64,000 bases of DNA from Mycobacterium sp. 852002-51961_SCH5331710 (GTDB lineage: Bacteria > Actinomycetota > Actinomycetes > Mycobacteriales > Mycobacteriaceae). Made by a program: the position numbers and the translations under genes. The stretch covers positions 124,001 to 188,000 of the forward strand of contig NZ_LZSQ01000113.1 of NCBI RefSeq assembly GCF_001665535.1, written 5' to 3'. Each line of letters begins with the position of its first letter. Position 1 is the first letter of the stretch. This document shows positions 8,261 through 17,151 of this stretch, piece after piece. Under the pieces are notes generated by a model, which had not been told where the DNA came from, did not search any database, and was given only the letters and a program-made list of their open reading frames with translations.

Positions 8261-10129
8261 ATGGCCGGATACCGAGCGCTGTTCGACGCCAGCATCGCTG
8301 ATCCAGAAGGATTCTGGGCCGATGCCGCACGCGCGGTGACGTGGACGCGCGAGCCCACGCAGATCCTCGACGATTCGAACCCGCCGTTCTACCGCTGGTA
8401 CCCCGACGGTGAGATGAACACCTGCGCCAATGCGCTCGACCGGCACGTCGACGACGGCCGCGGCGAGCAGCCGGCATTGATCTACGACTCACCCGTCACC
8501 GAGACGAAAGAGACCTACACCTACCGCGAATTGCGGGACGCCACTGCGAAGTTCGCCGGCGGCCTACGCGGCCTCGGCGTCACCAAGGGTGACCGGGTCG
8601 TCATCTACATGCCGATGATCCCCGAGGCGGTGATCGCCATGCTGGCGTGCGCGCGGTTGGGGGCGATCCACTCGGTGGTGTTCGGCGGGTTCGCCGCGCA
8701 CGAACTCGCGACGCGCATCGACGACGCCCAACCGACGGTGATCGTCTCCGCGTCGTGCGGCATCGAACCGTCGCGCACCGTCGCCTACAAGCCGATGCTC
8801 GATGCCGCACTGGAGATGTCGGAGCATCCGCCCCGCAATTGCGTCATCGTTCAGCGCGACCATGAGCGCTGCGAGTTGTCGCCAGACCGCGACCTCGACT
8901 GGGAGGACGTCGTGGCCGCGGCGGCCGTCGACCCGGTGCCGGTGGCGGCGACGGATCCGCTGTACGTGCTCTACACGTCCGGGACCACGGGCAAGCCGAA
9001 GGGCATCGTTCGCGACAACGGCGGGCACGCGGTCGCGCTGCTGTGGAGCATGCGCAACATCTACGACATCGCGCCCGGTGACATCTTCTGGGCCGCCTCC
9101 GACGTCGGCTGGGTCGTCGGCCACTCGTACATCGTGTACGGCCCGCTGCTGCTCGGCGCCACGACGGTGCTCTACGAGGGCAAGCCGATCGGGACGCCGG
9201 ACCCGGGGGCGTTCTGGCGGGTCGCCTCCGAATACGGGGTGAAGGCGCTGTTCACCGCGCCGACGGCCGTACGCGCGATCCGCAAGGAGGACCCCGAGGG
9301 CGAGCACATCGGCCGCTATGACCTGTCGAAGATGAAGTACCTGTTCCAGGCCGGCGAGCGACTCGACCCGGACACCTACGAGTGGGCCGCACAGAAGCTG
9401 AACATTCCCGTCGTCGACCACTGGTGGCAGACGGAGACCGGTTGGGCGATCGCCGCCAACCCCATGGGCCTGGAGCCCATGCCGATCAAGCCCGGATCTC
9501 CGACGGTTCCGATGCCCGGTTACGACGTCAAGATCCTGCATGTCGACGGCTCCGTCCGCGATGCCAACGAGGAAGGCGACATCTGCATCCGGCTGCCGCT
9601 TCCGCCGGGCACGTTGCCCACGCTGTGGGGTGACGACGACCGTTACCAGGCGTCGTACCTCTCCGAGCATCCCGGCTACTACCTCACGGGCGACGGTGGC
9701 TACCTCGACGAGGACGGCTACCTCTTCGTGATGGGCCGCATCGACGATGTCATCAATGTCGCGGGCCACCGGTTGTCGACCGGATCGATCGAGGCCGTGC
9801 TGGCCACCCACCCGGCGGTCGCGGAATGCGCGGTGATCGGGGTCCGCGACGAAATCAAGGGACAGGTGCCGCGCGGCTTCGTGGTGCTCAAGTCCGGCGC
9901 CTCGGCCGACGGGCTCGCCGAGGATCTCATCCGGTTGGTCCGTGAAGACATCGGCGCCGTAGCGTGTTTCAAGCTCGTCGACGTCGTACCCGCGCTGCCG
10001 AAGACCCGGTCGGGGAAGATTCTGCGCAAGACGATGCGGGGCATCGCGCACGGCCGGGACGAACCGCTGCCCTCGACGATCGAAGACCCCGCGGTGATCG
10101 AGGCACTCAAGCCGATCTTGAAGGGCTGA
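8261..10129 (+). CDS. prpE: Propionyl-CoA synthetase (acyl-CoA synthetase, PrpE type)
   Basis: 622 residues from ATG 8261. ANL-superfamily motifs in order: P-loop YTSGTTGKPKG, the PrpE/Acs-type DVGWVVGHSYIVYGPL, WWQTETGW, YLTGDGGYLDEDGYLFVMGRIDDVINVAGHR, and the C-terminal catalytic Lys in KTRSGKILRK. The N-terminal ACS domain (FDASIADPEGFWADAARAVTW) and VFGGFAAHEL fit propionate or acetate CoA ligases. It activates propionate via propionyl-AMP. The frame is open upstream to 7790, but that part is antisense to the hydrolase and shows no homology; the start lies six bases after a -10. No prpC/prpD genes are next to it. Confidence 0.9.
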   Translation: MAGYRALFDASIADPEGFWADAARAVTWTREPTQILDDSNPPFYRWYPDGEMNTCANALDRHVDDGRGEQPALIYDSPVTETKETYTYRELRDATAKFAGGLRGLGVTKGDRVVIYMPMIPEAVIAMLACARLGAIHSVVFGGFAAHELATRIDDAQPTVIVSASCGIEPSRTVAYKPMLDAALEMSEHPPRNCVIVQRDHERCELSPDRDLDWEDVVAAAAVDPVPVAATDPLYVLYTSGTTGKPKGIVRDNGGHAVALLWSMRNIYDIAPGDIFWAASDVGWVVGHSYIVYGPLLLGATTVLYEGKPIGTPDPGAFWRVASEYGVKALFTAPTAVRAIRKEDPEGEHIGRYDLSKMKYLFQAGERLDPDTYEWAAQKLNIPVVDHWWQTETGWAIAANPMGLEPMPIKPGSPTVPMPGYDVKILHVDGSVRDANEEGDICIRLPLPPGTLPTLWGDDDRYQASYLSEHPGYYLTGDGGYLDEDGYLFVMGRIDDVINVAGHRLSTGSIEAVLATHPAVAECAVIGVRDEIKGQVPRGFVVLKSGASADGLAEDLIRLVREDIGAVACFKLVDVVPALPKTRSGKILRKTMRGIAHGRDEPLPSTIEDPAVIEALKPILKG

Positions 10130-10218
10130 GCCCGCTCCACGCGCCCGATCGGCCTATATTCGGTGGCAGGCCCGCTCGGTCGTCGCCGGCGGGCTCACAA
10201 CAAAGGAGTTGATTCGCG

Positions 10219-10326
10219 ATGCGTACGTCTGCGGTCAAGGCCAAGAGCGGCTGTACCTGCAACTGTCACAAGTGCGATCAAGGTCATCACTGCGGAAATC
10301 CACCCAACTGCTACATCAAGAAGTAG
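10219..10326 (+). CDS. 35-residue Cys/His-rich peptide, metallothionein-like
   Basis: A short ORF with an excellent ribosome site (AAAGGAG at 10202-10208, 10 bases before ATG). The peptide has six Cys (residues 12, 14, 16, 19, 25, 31) and three His (17, 23, 24) in 35 residues. The core reads CTCNCHKCDQGHHC, then CGNPP, NCY and a Lys-rich end. Spacing C-x-C-x-C-H-x-C resembles metal-binding clusters. It does not resemble what I recall of M. tuberculosis MymT. Metal storage or buffering (Cu, Zn) is inference only. It lies between prpE and a DUF4383 gene and has its own candidate -10 (TATATT, 10155-10160). A GC-rich inverted repeat at 10170-10194 lies upstream. Confidence 0.75.
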   Translation: MRTSAVKAKSGCTCNCHKCDQGHHCGNPPNCYIKK

Positions 10327-10402
10327 CTCGGCGCGTGAGGGAGTCGGGCCAGGCCGTTCGCAGACCTGAGCCGCGAGCCTCGCCGCGCCATCAAAATTCC
10401 GG

Positions 10403-10426
10403 GTTTGTATCGACTCTCCCTGGGTA
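10403..10426 (+). promoter_or_regulatory. SigF-type promoter of first DUF4383 gene
   Basis: GTTT at 10403-10406 and GGGTA at 10422-10426 are separated by 15 bases, matching the mycobacterial SigF pattern (GTTT-N15-17-GGGTA). The promoter lies about 30 bases before the ATG at 10459, which has its own AAAGGAA ribosome site. Confidence 0.6.
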
Positions 10427-10458
10427 GTTGTCGCTGACCTCGACGGAAAGGAACGACG

Positions 10459-10944
10459 ATGGTCAGCAGCCAACCGTCCGGCCCCACGGCCGCAACCCGC
10501 TACGGAGCGCCCGTGCAGAAGGCAGCGCTTGCTGTCGGCGCGGTGTTCTTGCTGGTCGGCATCCTGGGCTTCATCCCGGGCATCACGACGAACTACGACA
10601 CCATGACATTCGCCGGCCACCACTCGGAGGCCCAGCTTCTCGGCGTCTTCAACGTCTCGGTCCTGCACAACCTCGTGCATCTGCTGTTCGGTGTGGCCGG
10701 TGTGGCCATGGCGCGCAGCTTCGGCAACGCCCGCAATTACCTGATCGGCGGCGGTGTCATCTACCTGCTGTTGTTCCTGTACGGCCTGGTCATCGATCAC
10801 GACAGCTCCGCGAACTTCGTGCCGCTCAACACCGCCGACAACTGGCTGCACCTGGTGCTCGCCGTCGGCATGATCGCGCTCGGTGTGCTGCTGTCGCGGC
10901 GCGTCATCGAGGCGAACACCCCGTTGAACCGCAACACCCGTTAG
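10459..10944 (+). CDS. DUF4383 four-helix membrane protein
   Basis: 161 residues with a short polar N-terminus and four hydrophobic segments (about residues 21-42, 66-88, 95-115 and 130-150). The family-typical GFIPGITTNYDTM and VLHNLVHLLFGVAGVAMAR motifs identify DUF4383. Function is unknown; members are small integral membrane proteins common in actinobacteria. Upstream is a SigF-like promoter (10403-10426), suggesting stationary-phase or general-stress expression. A paralogue follows directly (11024-11446). The ATG at 10459 has an AAAGGAA ribosome site. Confidence 0.85.
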   Translation: MVSSQPSGPTAATRYGAPVQKAALAVGAVFLLVGILGFIPGITTNYDTMTFAGHHSEAQLLGVFNVSVLHNLVHLLFGVAGVAMARSFGNARNYLIGGGVIYLLLFLYGLVIDHDSSANFVPLNTADNWLHLVLAVGMIALGVLLSRRVIEANTPLNRNTR

Positions 10945-10955
10945 GCGGCGGGCCG

Positions 10956-10980
10956 GTTAGCGTCCGCACCCGCAGGGTAT
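10956..10980 (+). promoter_or_regulatory. SigF-type promoter of second DUF4383 gene
   Basis: GTTA at 10956-10959 (within GGTTA) and GGGTAT at 10975-10980 are separated by 15 bases, the same spacer as in the promoter of the upstream paralogue. One base differs from GTTT. Confidence 0.5.
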
Positions 10981-11023
10981 TACCTGCCAGTCCGTCAATA
11001 ACGGTTCCGGACGGAGGCAAGGG

Positions 11024-11446
11024 ATGGCGACGAGACCGAAATACATGGCCGTGCAGGGAGCGGCGGTGATCGTGGGTGCCGTTCTGCTCCTCATCGGCGC
11101 CCTCGGCTTCGTCCCCGGCCTCACCCACGATTACGACCAGCTGGCATGGGCGGACCACCGATCCGGGGCCAGCCTGTTCGGCATGATCGCGGTGTCCGGA
11201 CTGGGCAACGTGGTCAACCTGGTGCTCGGCGCCCTCGGCCTGGTCATGGCCCGGACATATGCCGCCGCGCGGTGGTACTTCTTGGGCGCTGGACTGGTGT
11301 ACTTCGCCTTGTGCGCCTACGGATTCGCCGTTGCCGACGCGTTCGGCTGGATGTGGTTCGGCATGGGCCTCGTCATGGTGATCCTGGGCCTCACGCTCGC
11401 CGGTCAGCACGACCCGACCAAGCGTCGCAGGAGGATTCGCGCCTAG
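11024..11446 (+). CDS. DUF4383 membrane protein (second copy)
   Basis: 140 residues and a paralogue of the 10459-10944 product. The shared pattern is a helix ending GALGFVPGLTHDYDQL, then LGNVVNLVLGALGLVMAR, and two further hydrophobic segments, with a basic tail (TKRRRRIRA). Function is unknown. It has its own SigF-like promoter just upstream (10956-10980), so the two copies are probably independently initiated members of the same regulon. The ribosome site is GGAGGCAAGG shortly before the ATG. Confidence 0.8.
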   Translation: MATRPKYMAVQGAAVIVGAVLLLIGALGFVPGLTHDYDQLAWADHRSGASLFGMIAVSGLGNVVNLVLGALGLVMARTYAAARWYFLGAGLVYFALCAYGFAVADAFGWMWFGMGLVMVILGLTLAGQHDPTKRRRRIRA

Positions 11447-11455
11447 GCTGATGCG

Positions 11456-12160
11456 ATGCTCACCGCACTGCTCTGGGGCGGCGTTGCGGCATCGTCGTTG
11501 GTCATCGGCGCGCTCGCCGGGGTGCTACGCGACTGGAACGCCCGGCTGATCGGGTTGGTGCTCGGCTTCGGCGCCGGAGCACTGGTGGCCAGCATCTCCT
11601 TCGAACTGGCCGAAGAGGGTTTCCACGTCGGCGGGGCGATTCCGGTAGCCGCAGGTCTGGCCATCGGCGGCCTCATGTTCTTCCTCGCCGACAAAGGCGT
11701 CGCGCGGATCGGCGGCAGGGGCACCGGCGCCGCCGGTCTGCCGCTCGCACTGGGTGCGCTGCTCGACGGCATTCCCGAGCAGGCGGTACTGGGCATCGGG
11801 ATCGCCGGCGGCGGCGCAGTGAGCGTGTCCTTACTCGTGGCGATCTTCGTGTCCAACCTTCCCGAGGCGATCGGTTCGGCCAGCGACCTGAAGGCGGCAG
11901 GCACGCCGCGGGGGCGGATCGTGCTCGGCTGGATCGCCGTTGCGCTGCTGTGCACCCTGGCCACGCTCGCGGGATTTCAGTTCCAGGAGGCGGCGGGCCG
12001 CCAATTACAAGGCGGAATAGACGGTTTCGCCGCGGGCGCCCTGCTGGTCATGCTGGTGACGTCGATGATCCCCGAAGCCACCGAGAAGGCTCGCGATCAG
12101 GCGGGGCTGGCGGCGGTGCTCGGGTTCGCCGTCGCCGCCGGCCTGTCCCTGAGTAGCTAG
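11456..12160 (+). CDS. ZIP-family divalent metal transporter
   Basis: 234 residues, nearly all membrane. The ZIP metal-site helices are visible: LGALLDGIPEQAVLGIG (the H-N-x-P-E type helix, here DGIPE) and VSNLPEAIGSASDL, with a later SMIPEATEKAR. The usual His residues of the ZIP binuclear site are replaced by Asp/Asn/Glu here, so selectivity is uncertain. ZIP proteins move Zn, Fe or Mn into the cytoplasm. The gene starts nine bases after the second DUF4383 gene and may share its SigF-type promoter. No Zur-like box was recognised. Confidence 0.75.
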   Translation: MLTALLWGGVAASSLVIGALAGVLRDWNARLIGLVLGFGAGALVASISFELAEEGFHVGGAIPVAAGLAIGGLMFFLADKGVARIGGRGTGAAGLPLALGALLDGIPEQAVLGIGIAGGGAVSVSLLVAIFVSNLPEAIGSASDLKAAGTPRGRIVLGWIAVALLCTLATLAGFQFQEAAGRQLQGGIDGFAAGALLVMLVTSMIPEATEKARDQAGLAAVLGFAVAAGLSLSS

Positions 12161-12238
12161 GCCGTCTGTACTTCGTTGCGGCGCAGCGCTTCATCCGAAA
12201 GCCACGCGGACTCTCATGACACGTGGTTGTCTGGGTGA

Positions 12239-13459
12239 GTGAACACGGCGGTCGCGCCGGACACTGGCGCTCGACGCACACTGAACTTGGCGCTGGCCAC
12301 GTGGGTCTCCGCCATCAACTTCTGGGCTTGGAACATGATCGGCCCGCTGTCGACCACATACGCGGGCGACTTGTCGCTCAGCAGCTCCGAGGCCTCGATG
12401 CTGGTGGCCACCCCGATCCTGGTGGGCGCGCTCGGACGGATCGTCGTGGGTTCGCTGACCGACCGGTTCGGCGGCCGCGTGCTGTTCATCGCGATCTCGC
12501 TCATCTCGATCGTGCCCGTGCTCGCGGTGGGCGCCGCGGGTTCGGCCGGGTCCTACCCCCTGCTGCTGGTGTGCGGCTTCTTCCTGGGCATCGCGGGCAC
12601 CATCTTCGCCGTCGGCATCCCGTTCGCGAACAACTGGTATGAGCCGTCGCGCCGCGGCTTCGCCACCGGCGTGTTCGGCATGGGCATGGTGGGCACCGCG
12701 CTCTCGGCGTTCTTCACCCCCAGATTCGTCAAATGGTTCGGGCTGCTGCCCACGCACGTCATCGTCGCGGCCGCGTTGGCGGTCACCGCGGCGCTGTGCG
12801 TGTTCTTCATGCGCGACTCACCGACTTTCGCGCCCAACACCGATCGCGTGCTGCCGAAGCTGAAGGCGGCGGCCAAACTCCGCGTCACGTGGGAGATGTC
12901 GTTCCTCTACGCGATCGTGTTCGGCGGCTTCGTGGCGTTCAGCAACTACCTGCCCACCTACATCAAGACGATCTACCACTTCTCGGCCGTCGACGCGGGC
13001 GCGCGCACCGCGGGATTCGCACTGGCGGCCGTGCTGGCCCGGCCCGTCGGCGGAGCATTGGCCGACCGAATCGCACCGAAGTACGTCGTGCTCGGCTCCT
13101 TCGGCGGCACAGCGCTGATGGCGCTGATCGCCATGCTGCAGCCGCCGCCGGATGTGTGGTCGGCGACCACCTTCATCGCACTGGCGGTGTTCCTCGGCAT
13201 CGGCACCGGCGGTGTGTTCGCGTGGGTGGCCCGTCGGTCACCGGCGCAGTCTGTCGGGTCGATCACCGGAATCGTCTCGGCCGCAGGCGGTTTGGGCGGC
13301 TACTTCCCACCCCTGGTGATGGGCTCGACCTATGACGCGGTCGAGAACGACTACTCCGTCGGCCTGATCCTGCTCGTCGCGACCGCGCTGATCGCGTTCG
13401 CCTACACCGCACTGCGGCTGCACAGCCACGAGCCGCAACCGAAGGAGGCAACCCAGTGA
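12239..13459 (+). CDS. narK: Nitrate/nitrite transporter, NarK family (MFS)
   Basis: 406 residues with 12 predicted membrane helices. The NarK signatures are present: the first-half MFS loop (GRIVVGSLTDRFGGR) and the Gly-rich nitrate signature (FLGIAGTIFAVGIPFANNWYEP and later GGLGGYFPPLVMG). NarK proteins import nitrate or exchange it for nitrite. The gene heads narGHJI; its end overlaps the narG start (GTGA). The GTG at 12239 is weakly supported by its ribosome site. I see no good DosR box in 12161-12238, unlike what is known for narK2 of M. tuberculosis. Confidence 0.9.
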   Translation: MNTAVAPDTGARRTLNLALATWVSAINFWAWNMIGPLSTTYAGDLSLSSSEASMLVATPILVGALGRIVVGSLTDRFGGRVLFIAISLISIVPVLAVGAAGSAGSYPLLLVCGFFLGIAGTIFAVGIPFANNWYEPSRRGFATGVFGMGMVGTALSAFFTPRFVKWFGLLPTHVIVAAALAVTAALCVFFMRDSPTFAPNTDRVLPKLKAAAKLRVTWEMSFLYAIVFGGFVAFSNYLPTYIKTIYHFSAVDAGARTAGFALAAVLARPVGGALADRIAPKYVVLGSFGGTALMALIAMLQPPPDVWSATTFIALAVFLGIGTGGVFAWVARRSPAQSVGSITGIVSAAGGLGGYFPPLVMGSTYDAVENDYSVGLILLVATALIAFAYTALRLHSHEPQPKEATQ

Positions 13460-16400
13460 CGACCACCGAGCCCCACATCGGCGGCCGGGTCGAAGAACTG
13501 CTCGAGCGCAGCGGCCGATTCTTCACTCCCGGTGAGGCTTCCAGGGACGGTCGGACCATCCACCGCCGTGGCGGCCGCGAGGGCGACATCTTCTACCGCG
13601 ACCGGTGGAGTCACGACAAAGTGGTCCGCTCCACGCACGGCGTCAACTGCACGGGGTCGTGCTCGTGGAAGATCTACGTCAAGGACGGCATCATCACCTG
13701 GGAGACGCAGGAGACCGACTACCCGTCGGTGGGGCCGGATCGGCCGGAGTACGAGCCGCGCGGTTGCCCTCGGGGTGCGGCGTTCTCCTGGTACACCTAT
13801 TCCCCGACGCGGGTGCGCTATCCATATGCGCGCGGCGAACTCGTCCGCATGTACCGCGAGGCCAAGTCGCGGCTGTCCGATCCGGTGTTCGCGTGGGCCG
13901 ACATTCAGAGCGACCCCGAACGCCGCCGACGCTACCAACAGGCAAGGGGCAAAGGCGGTCTGGTGCGGATCAGCTGGGCCGAGGCGACCGAGATGATCGC
14001 GGCCGCTCACATCCACGCGATCAAGCGGTATGGACCGGATCGGATTGCCGGGTTCTCCCCCATCCCTGCGATGTCGATGGTGTCCTTCGCCGCCGGGTCA
14101 CGGTTCATCGAACTGCTCGGTGGCGTGATGACGTCGTTCTACGACTGGTACGCCGACCTTCCCGTCGCCTCCCCGCAGGTGTTCGGTGATCAGACCGATG
14201 TGCCGGAGTCCGGCGACTGGTGGGACGCGTCGTACCTGATGATGTGGGGCTCGAACGTGCCGGTCACCCGCACGCCGGATGCACACTGGATGACCGAAGT
14301 GCGTTACCGCGGCACGAAAGTCGTCAGCATCAGCCCCGATTACGCCGACAACACCAAGTTCGCCGACGAGTGGATGCCGTGCGCGGCGGGCACCGACGGC
14401 GCGTTGGCCATGGCGATGGGCCACGTGGTGCTCTCGGAATTCTTTGTCAAACACAAGGTTCCGTTCTTCGTCGACTACGTCCGCAAATTCACCGACCTGC
14501 CGTTCCTGGTCAAGCTCGAGGAGCGTGACGGCAGGTTGGTCCCGGGCAAGAACCTGACCGCGGCCGACCTCGGCGGTGAGGTGGCGGCGCAGGAGAACGC
14601 GGCGTTCAAACCGGTCCTGCTGGATGCCGCGACCGACACCGTCGTCGTGCCGCAGGGGTCGTTGGGTTTCCGCTTCGGCGACGACGGCGTCACGAAATGG
14701 AACCTGGAACTCGGCGACCTGGTGCCGGCACTGACGGTGCTCTTCACGGAAGCCGGTGAGACGGCGGAGGTGGCGTTACCCCGGTTCGACACTTTCGATG
14801 GGCACGGTGAGACGTTGACCCGCGGGGTGCCGGTGCGGCGGGTGGGCGAGCACCTGGTCTGCACCGTGTTCGATCTGATGCTGGCGCAGTACGGGGTGGC
14901 GCGTCCCGGACTACCCGGAGACTGGCCGGCCGGTTACGACGATCCAAAGCCGTACACCCCGGCCTGGCAGGAGTCGATCACCGGAGTCGCTGCGTCCCAG
15001 GCGATCCGGATCGCCACCGAGTTCGCGCACAACGCCGAGGAATCCGGTGGCCGGTCGATGATCATCATGGGCGCGGGGATCTGCCAGTGGTTCCACGGCG
15101 ACGCCACCTACAGGGCGGTGCTGGCGCTGGTGTTGCTCACCGGCGCGATGGGCCGCAACGGCGGTGGCTGGGCCCACTACGTCGGACAGGAGAAGTGCCG
15201 CCCGGTGACGGGCTGGTCCGCGCTGGCGATGGGTACCGACTGGTCGCGACCGCCGCGGCAGATGCCGGGCACGTCGTACTGGTACGTCCACACCGACCAA
15301 TGGCGTTACGACGGTTACCGCGCCGACGCGCTGGCCAGTCCTCTGGGCCGTGGCCGGTTCCGCGATCGGCACACCATGGACGTGCTCGCCGCGTCGACCG
15401 CGATGGGTTGGAGCCCGTTCTATCCACAGTTCGACCGCTCGAGCCTCGACGTCGCCGACGAGGCCCGCGCCGCGGGCCAGGACATCTCCACCTACGTCAC
15501 CGAACAACTCGCAGAGGGCACGCTCAAACTCGCCGTCACCGACCCGGACAACCCGGCGAACTGGCCGAGGGTCCTTTCGGTTTGGCGGGCCAACCTGCTG
15601 GGTTCCTCGAGTAAGGGCAACGAGTACTTCCTTCGCCACCTGCTCGGCACCGACTCGAACCTGCAGGCCGAGCCGACACCGGAAGCGCTGCGGCCCAACG
15701 ACATCGCGTGGACCGATGACATTCCCGAGGGCAAGCTCGACATGTTGATGTCGATCGACTTCCGGATGACCTCGACGACGTTGCTCTCCGACGTCGTGCT
15801 GCCCGCCGCCACCTGGTACGAGAAGCACGATCTGTCCAGCACCGACATGCACCCGTACGTGCACGCGTTCAACCCGGCCGTCGACCCGCCGTGGGAAGCC
15901 CACTCCGACTTCGATGCGTTCGGCGCCATCGCCCGCGTGTTCAGCGCACTGGCCGCAAAGCATCTGGGTGTGCGCTCCGACGTGGTGCTCGGCGCCATGC
16001 AGCATGACACGCCAGGCGCGATGGCCTATCCCGGTGGTGTCGAGAAGGATTGGCGCGCCGACGGGAGCATCCCGGTGCCGGGTAAGACCATGGCGCCGAT
16101 GGCGGTGGTGGAGCGCGACTATCCCGCGGTCGCCGAGAAATGGGCGGCGCTGGGACCGCTCGTCGAGAAGCTCGGGTTGACCACCAAGGGGGTCACCGTC
16201 CGCCCCGACAAGGAGGTCGGCGAGCTGGCGGCCAAATTCGGCGTGATGGATTCCGGTCGCGCACAGGGGCGTCCGGCCATCAACACGGCCGAACGGATGG
16301 CGGAGGCGATCCTCGCGCTGTCCGGCACCAGCAACGGGCGCCTGGCCGTCGAGGGTTTCCGTGAGCTGGAGCGCCGGACCGGACGCCGCCTGGTGCATCT

Positions 16401-17151
16401 GGCCGGCGGCAGCGAGGAGCGCCGCATCACGTTCGCGGACACGCAGGCGCGGCCGGTCCCGGTGATCACCAGCCCGGAGTGGTCGGGCAGCGAGACCGGT
16501 GGGCGTCGCTACGCGCCGTTCACCGTCAACATCGAGGAACTCAAGCCGTTTCACACGCTGACCGGCAGGATGCACTTCTACCTCGACCACGACTGGCTCG
16601 AGGAACTCGGCGAACAGCTGCCGATCTACCGGCCTCCGCTGGACATGTCGCGGTTGTTCGGTGATTCCGCGGTGGGTCATCACGACGGTGTGGGGCTGAC
16701 GGTCCGGTATCTGACACCGCACTCGAAGTGGTCGATCCACTCCGAATATCAGGACAATCTGTTCATGCTGTCGCTGTCACGCGGCGGGCCGACGATGTGG
16801 ATGAGCCCGGACGATGCGGCGAAAATCTCGGTGCGCGACAACGATTGGGTCGAGGCGGTGAATCGCAACGGCGTGCTGGTCTGCCGGGCGATCGTCTCGC
16901 ACCGTATGCCCGAGGGCGTGGTGTTCGTCTACCACGTGCAGGAGCGGGTGATCGACGTGCCCCTGAGCGAGACCACGGGGAAACGCGGGGGCATTCACAA
17001 TTCGTTGACCCGGCTGCTGATCAAGCCGAGCCATCTGGCCGGTGGATACGCCCAGACGGCGTTCGCGTTCAACTATCTCGGGCCGACCGGAAACCAGCGC
17101 GACGAGGTGACCGTCGTCCGGCGGCGCAGCCAGGAGGTGGTCTACCAGTGA
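13456..17151 (+). CDS. narG: Respiratory nitrate reductase alpha subunit
   Basis: 1231 residues, full length for NarG. The N-terminal FS0 [4Fe-4S] site with its His ligand is present (HGVNCTGSCSWK, then RGCPRG). The molybdenum-coordinating Asp lies in SFYDWYADLP. The C-terminal molybdopterin-binding domain follows (HTLTGRMHFYLDHDW, HSKWSIHSEYQDN). It reduces nitrate to nitrite with bis-MGD on the cytoplasmic side of the membrane, receiving electrons through NarH and NarI. The GTG start overlaps the narK stop, and the end overlaps narH. No twin-arginine signal is apparent, as expected for this family. Confidence 0.97.
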   Translation: MTTTEPHIGGRVEELLERSGRFFTPGEASRDGRTIHRRGGREGDIFYRDRWSHDKVVRSTHGVNCTGSCSWKIYVKDGIITWETQETDYPSVGPDRPEYEPRGCPRGAAFSWYTYSPTRVRYPYARGELVRMYREAKSRLSDPVFAWADIQSDPERRRRYQQARGKGGLVRISWAEATEMIAAAHIHAIKRYGPDRIAGFSPIPAMSMVSFAAGSRFIELLGGVMTSFYDWYADLPVASPQVFGDQTDVPESGDWWDASYLMMWGSNVPVTRTPDAHWMTEVRYRGTKVVSISPDYADNTKFADEWMPCAAGTDGALAMAMGHVVLSEFFVKHKVPFFVDYVRKFTDLPFLVKLEERDGRLVPGKNLTAADLGGEVAAQENAAFKPVLLDAATDTVVVPQGSLGFRFGDDGVTKWNLELGDLVPALTVLFTEAGETAEVALPRFDTFDGHGETLTRGVPVRRVGEHLVCTVFDLMLAQYGVARPGLPGDWPAGYDDPKPYTPAWQESITGVAASQAIRIATEFAHNAEESGGRSMIIMGAGICQWFHGDATYRAVLALVLLTGAMGRNGGGWAHYVGQEKCRPVTGWSALAMGTDWSRPPRQMPGTSYWYVHTDQWRYDGYRADALASPLGRGRFRDRHTMDVLAASTAMGWSPFYPQFDRSSLDVADEARAAGQDISTYVTEQLAEGTLKLAVTDPDNPANWPRVLSVWRANLLGSSSKGNEYFLRHLLGTDSNLQAEPTPEALRPNDIAWTDDIPEGKLDMLMSIDFRMTSTTLLSDVVLPAATWYEKHDLSSTDMHPYVHAFNPAVDPPWEAHSDFDAFGAIARVFSALAAKHLGVRSDVVLGAMQHDTPGAMAYPGGVEKDWRADGSIPVPGKTMAPMAVVERDYPAVAEKWAALGPLVEKLGLTTKGVTVRPDKEVGELAAKFGVMDSGRAQGRPAINTAERMAEAILALSGTSNGRLAVEGFRELERRTGRRLVHLAGGSEERRITFADTQARPVPVITSPEWSGSETGGRRYAPFTVNIEELKPFHTLTGRMHFYLDHDWLEELGEQLPIYRPPLDMSRLFGDSAVGHHDGVGLTVRYLTPHSKWSIHSEYQDNLFMLSLSRGGPTMWMSPDDAAKISVRDNDWVEAVNRNGVLVCRAIVSHRMPEGVVFVYHVQERVIDVPLSETTGKRGGIHNSLTRLLIKPSHLAGGYAQTAFAFNYLGPTGNQRDEVTVVRRRSQEVVYQ

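Noticed and set aside
8564..10051. Minus-strand open frame antisense to prpE, about 495 codons
   Set aside because: Arg/His-rich shadow of a clear ANL-family gene; no motifs, no ribosome site.
10170..10194. GC-rich inverted repeat (GCCCGC/GCGGGC) after prpE as terminator
   Set aside because: Large loop and no T-run; noted only in the text of the neighbouring peptide gene.
12161..12238. Possible DosR box before narK (CGGACTCTCATGAC)
   Set aside because: Matches only the left half and has no consistent -10; not called.
14911..16740. Minus-strand open frame of about 609 codons inside narG
   Set aside because: Antisense to a fully conserved narG and without homology.
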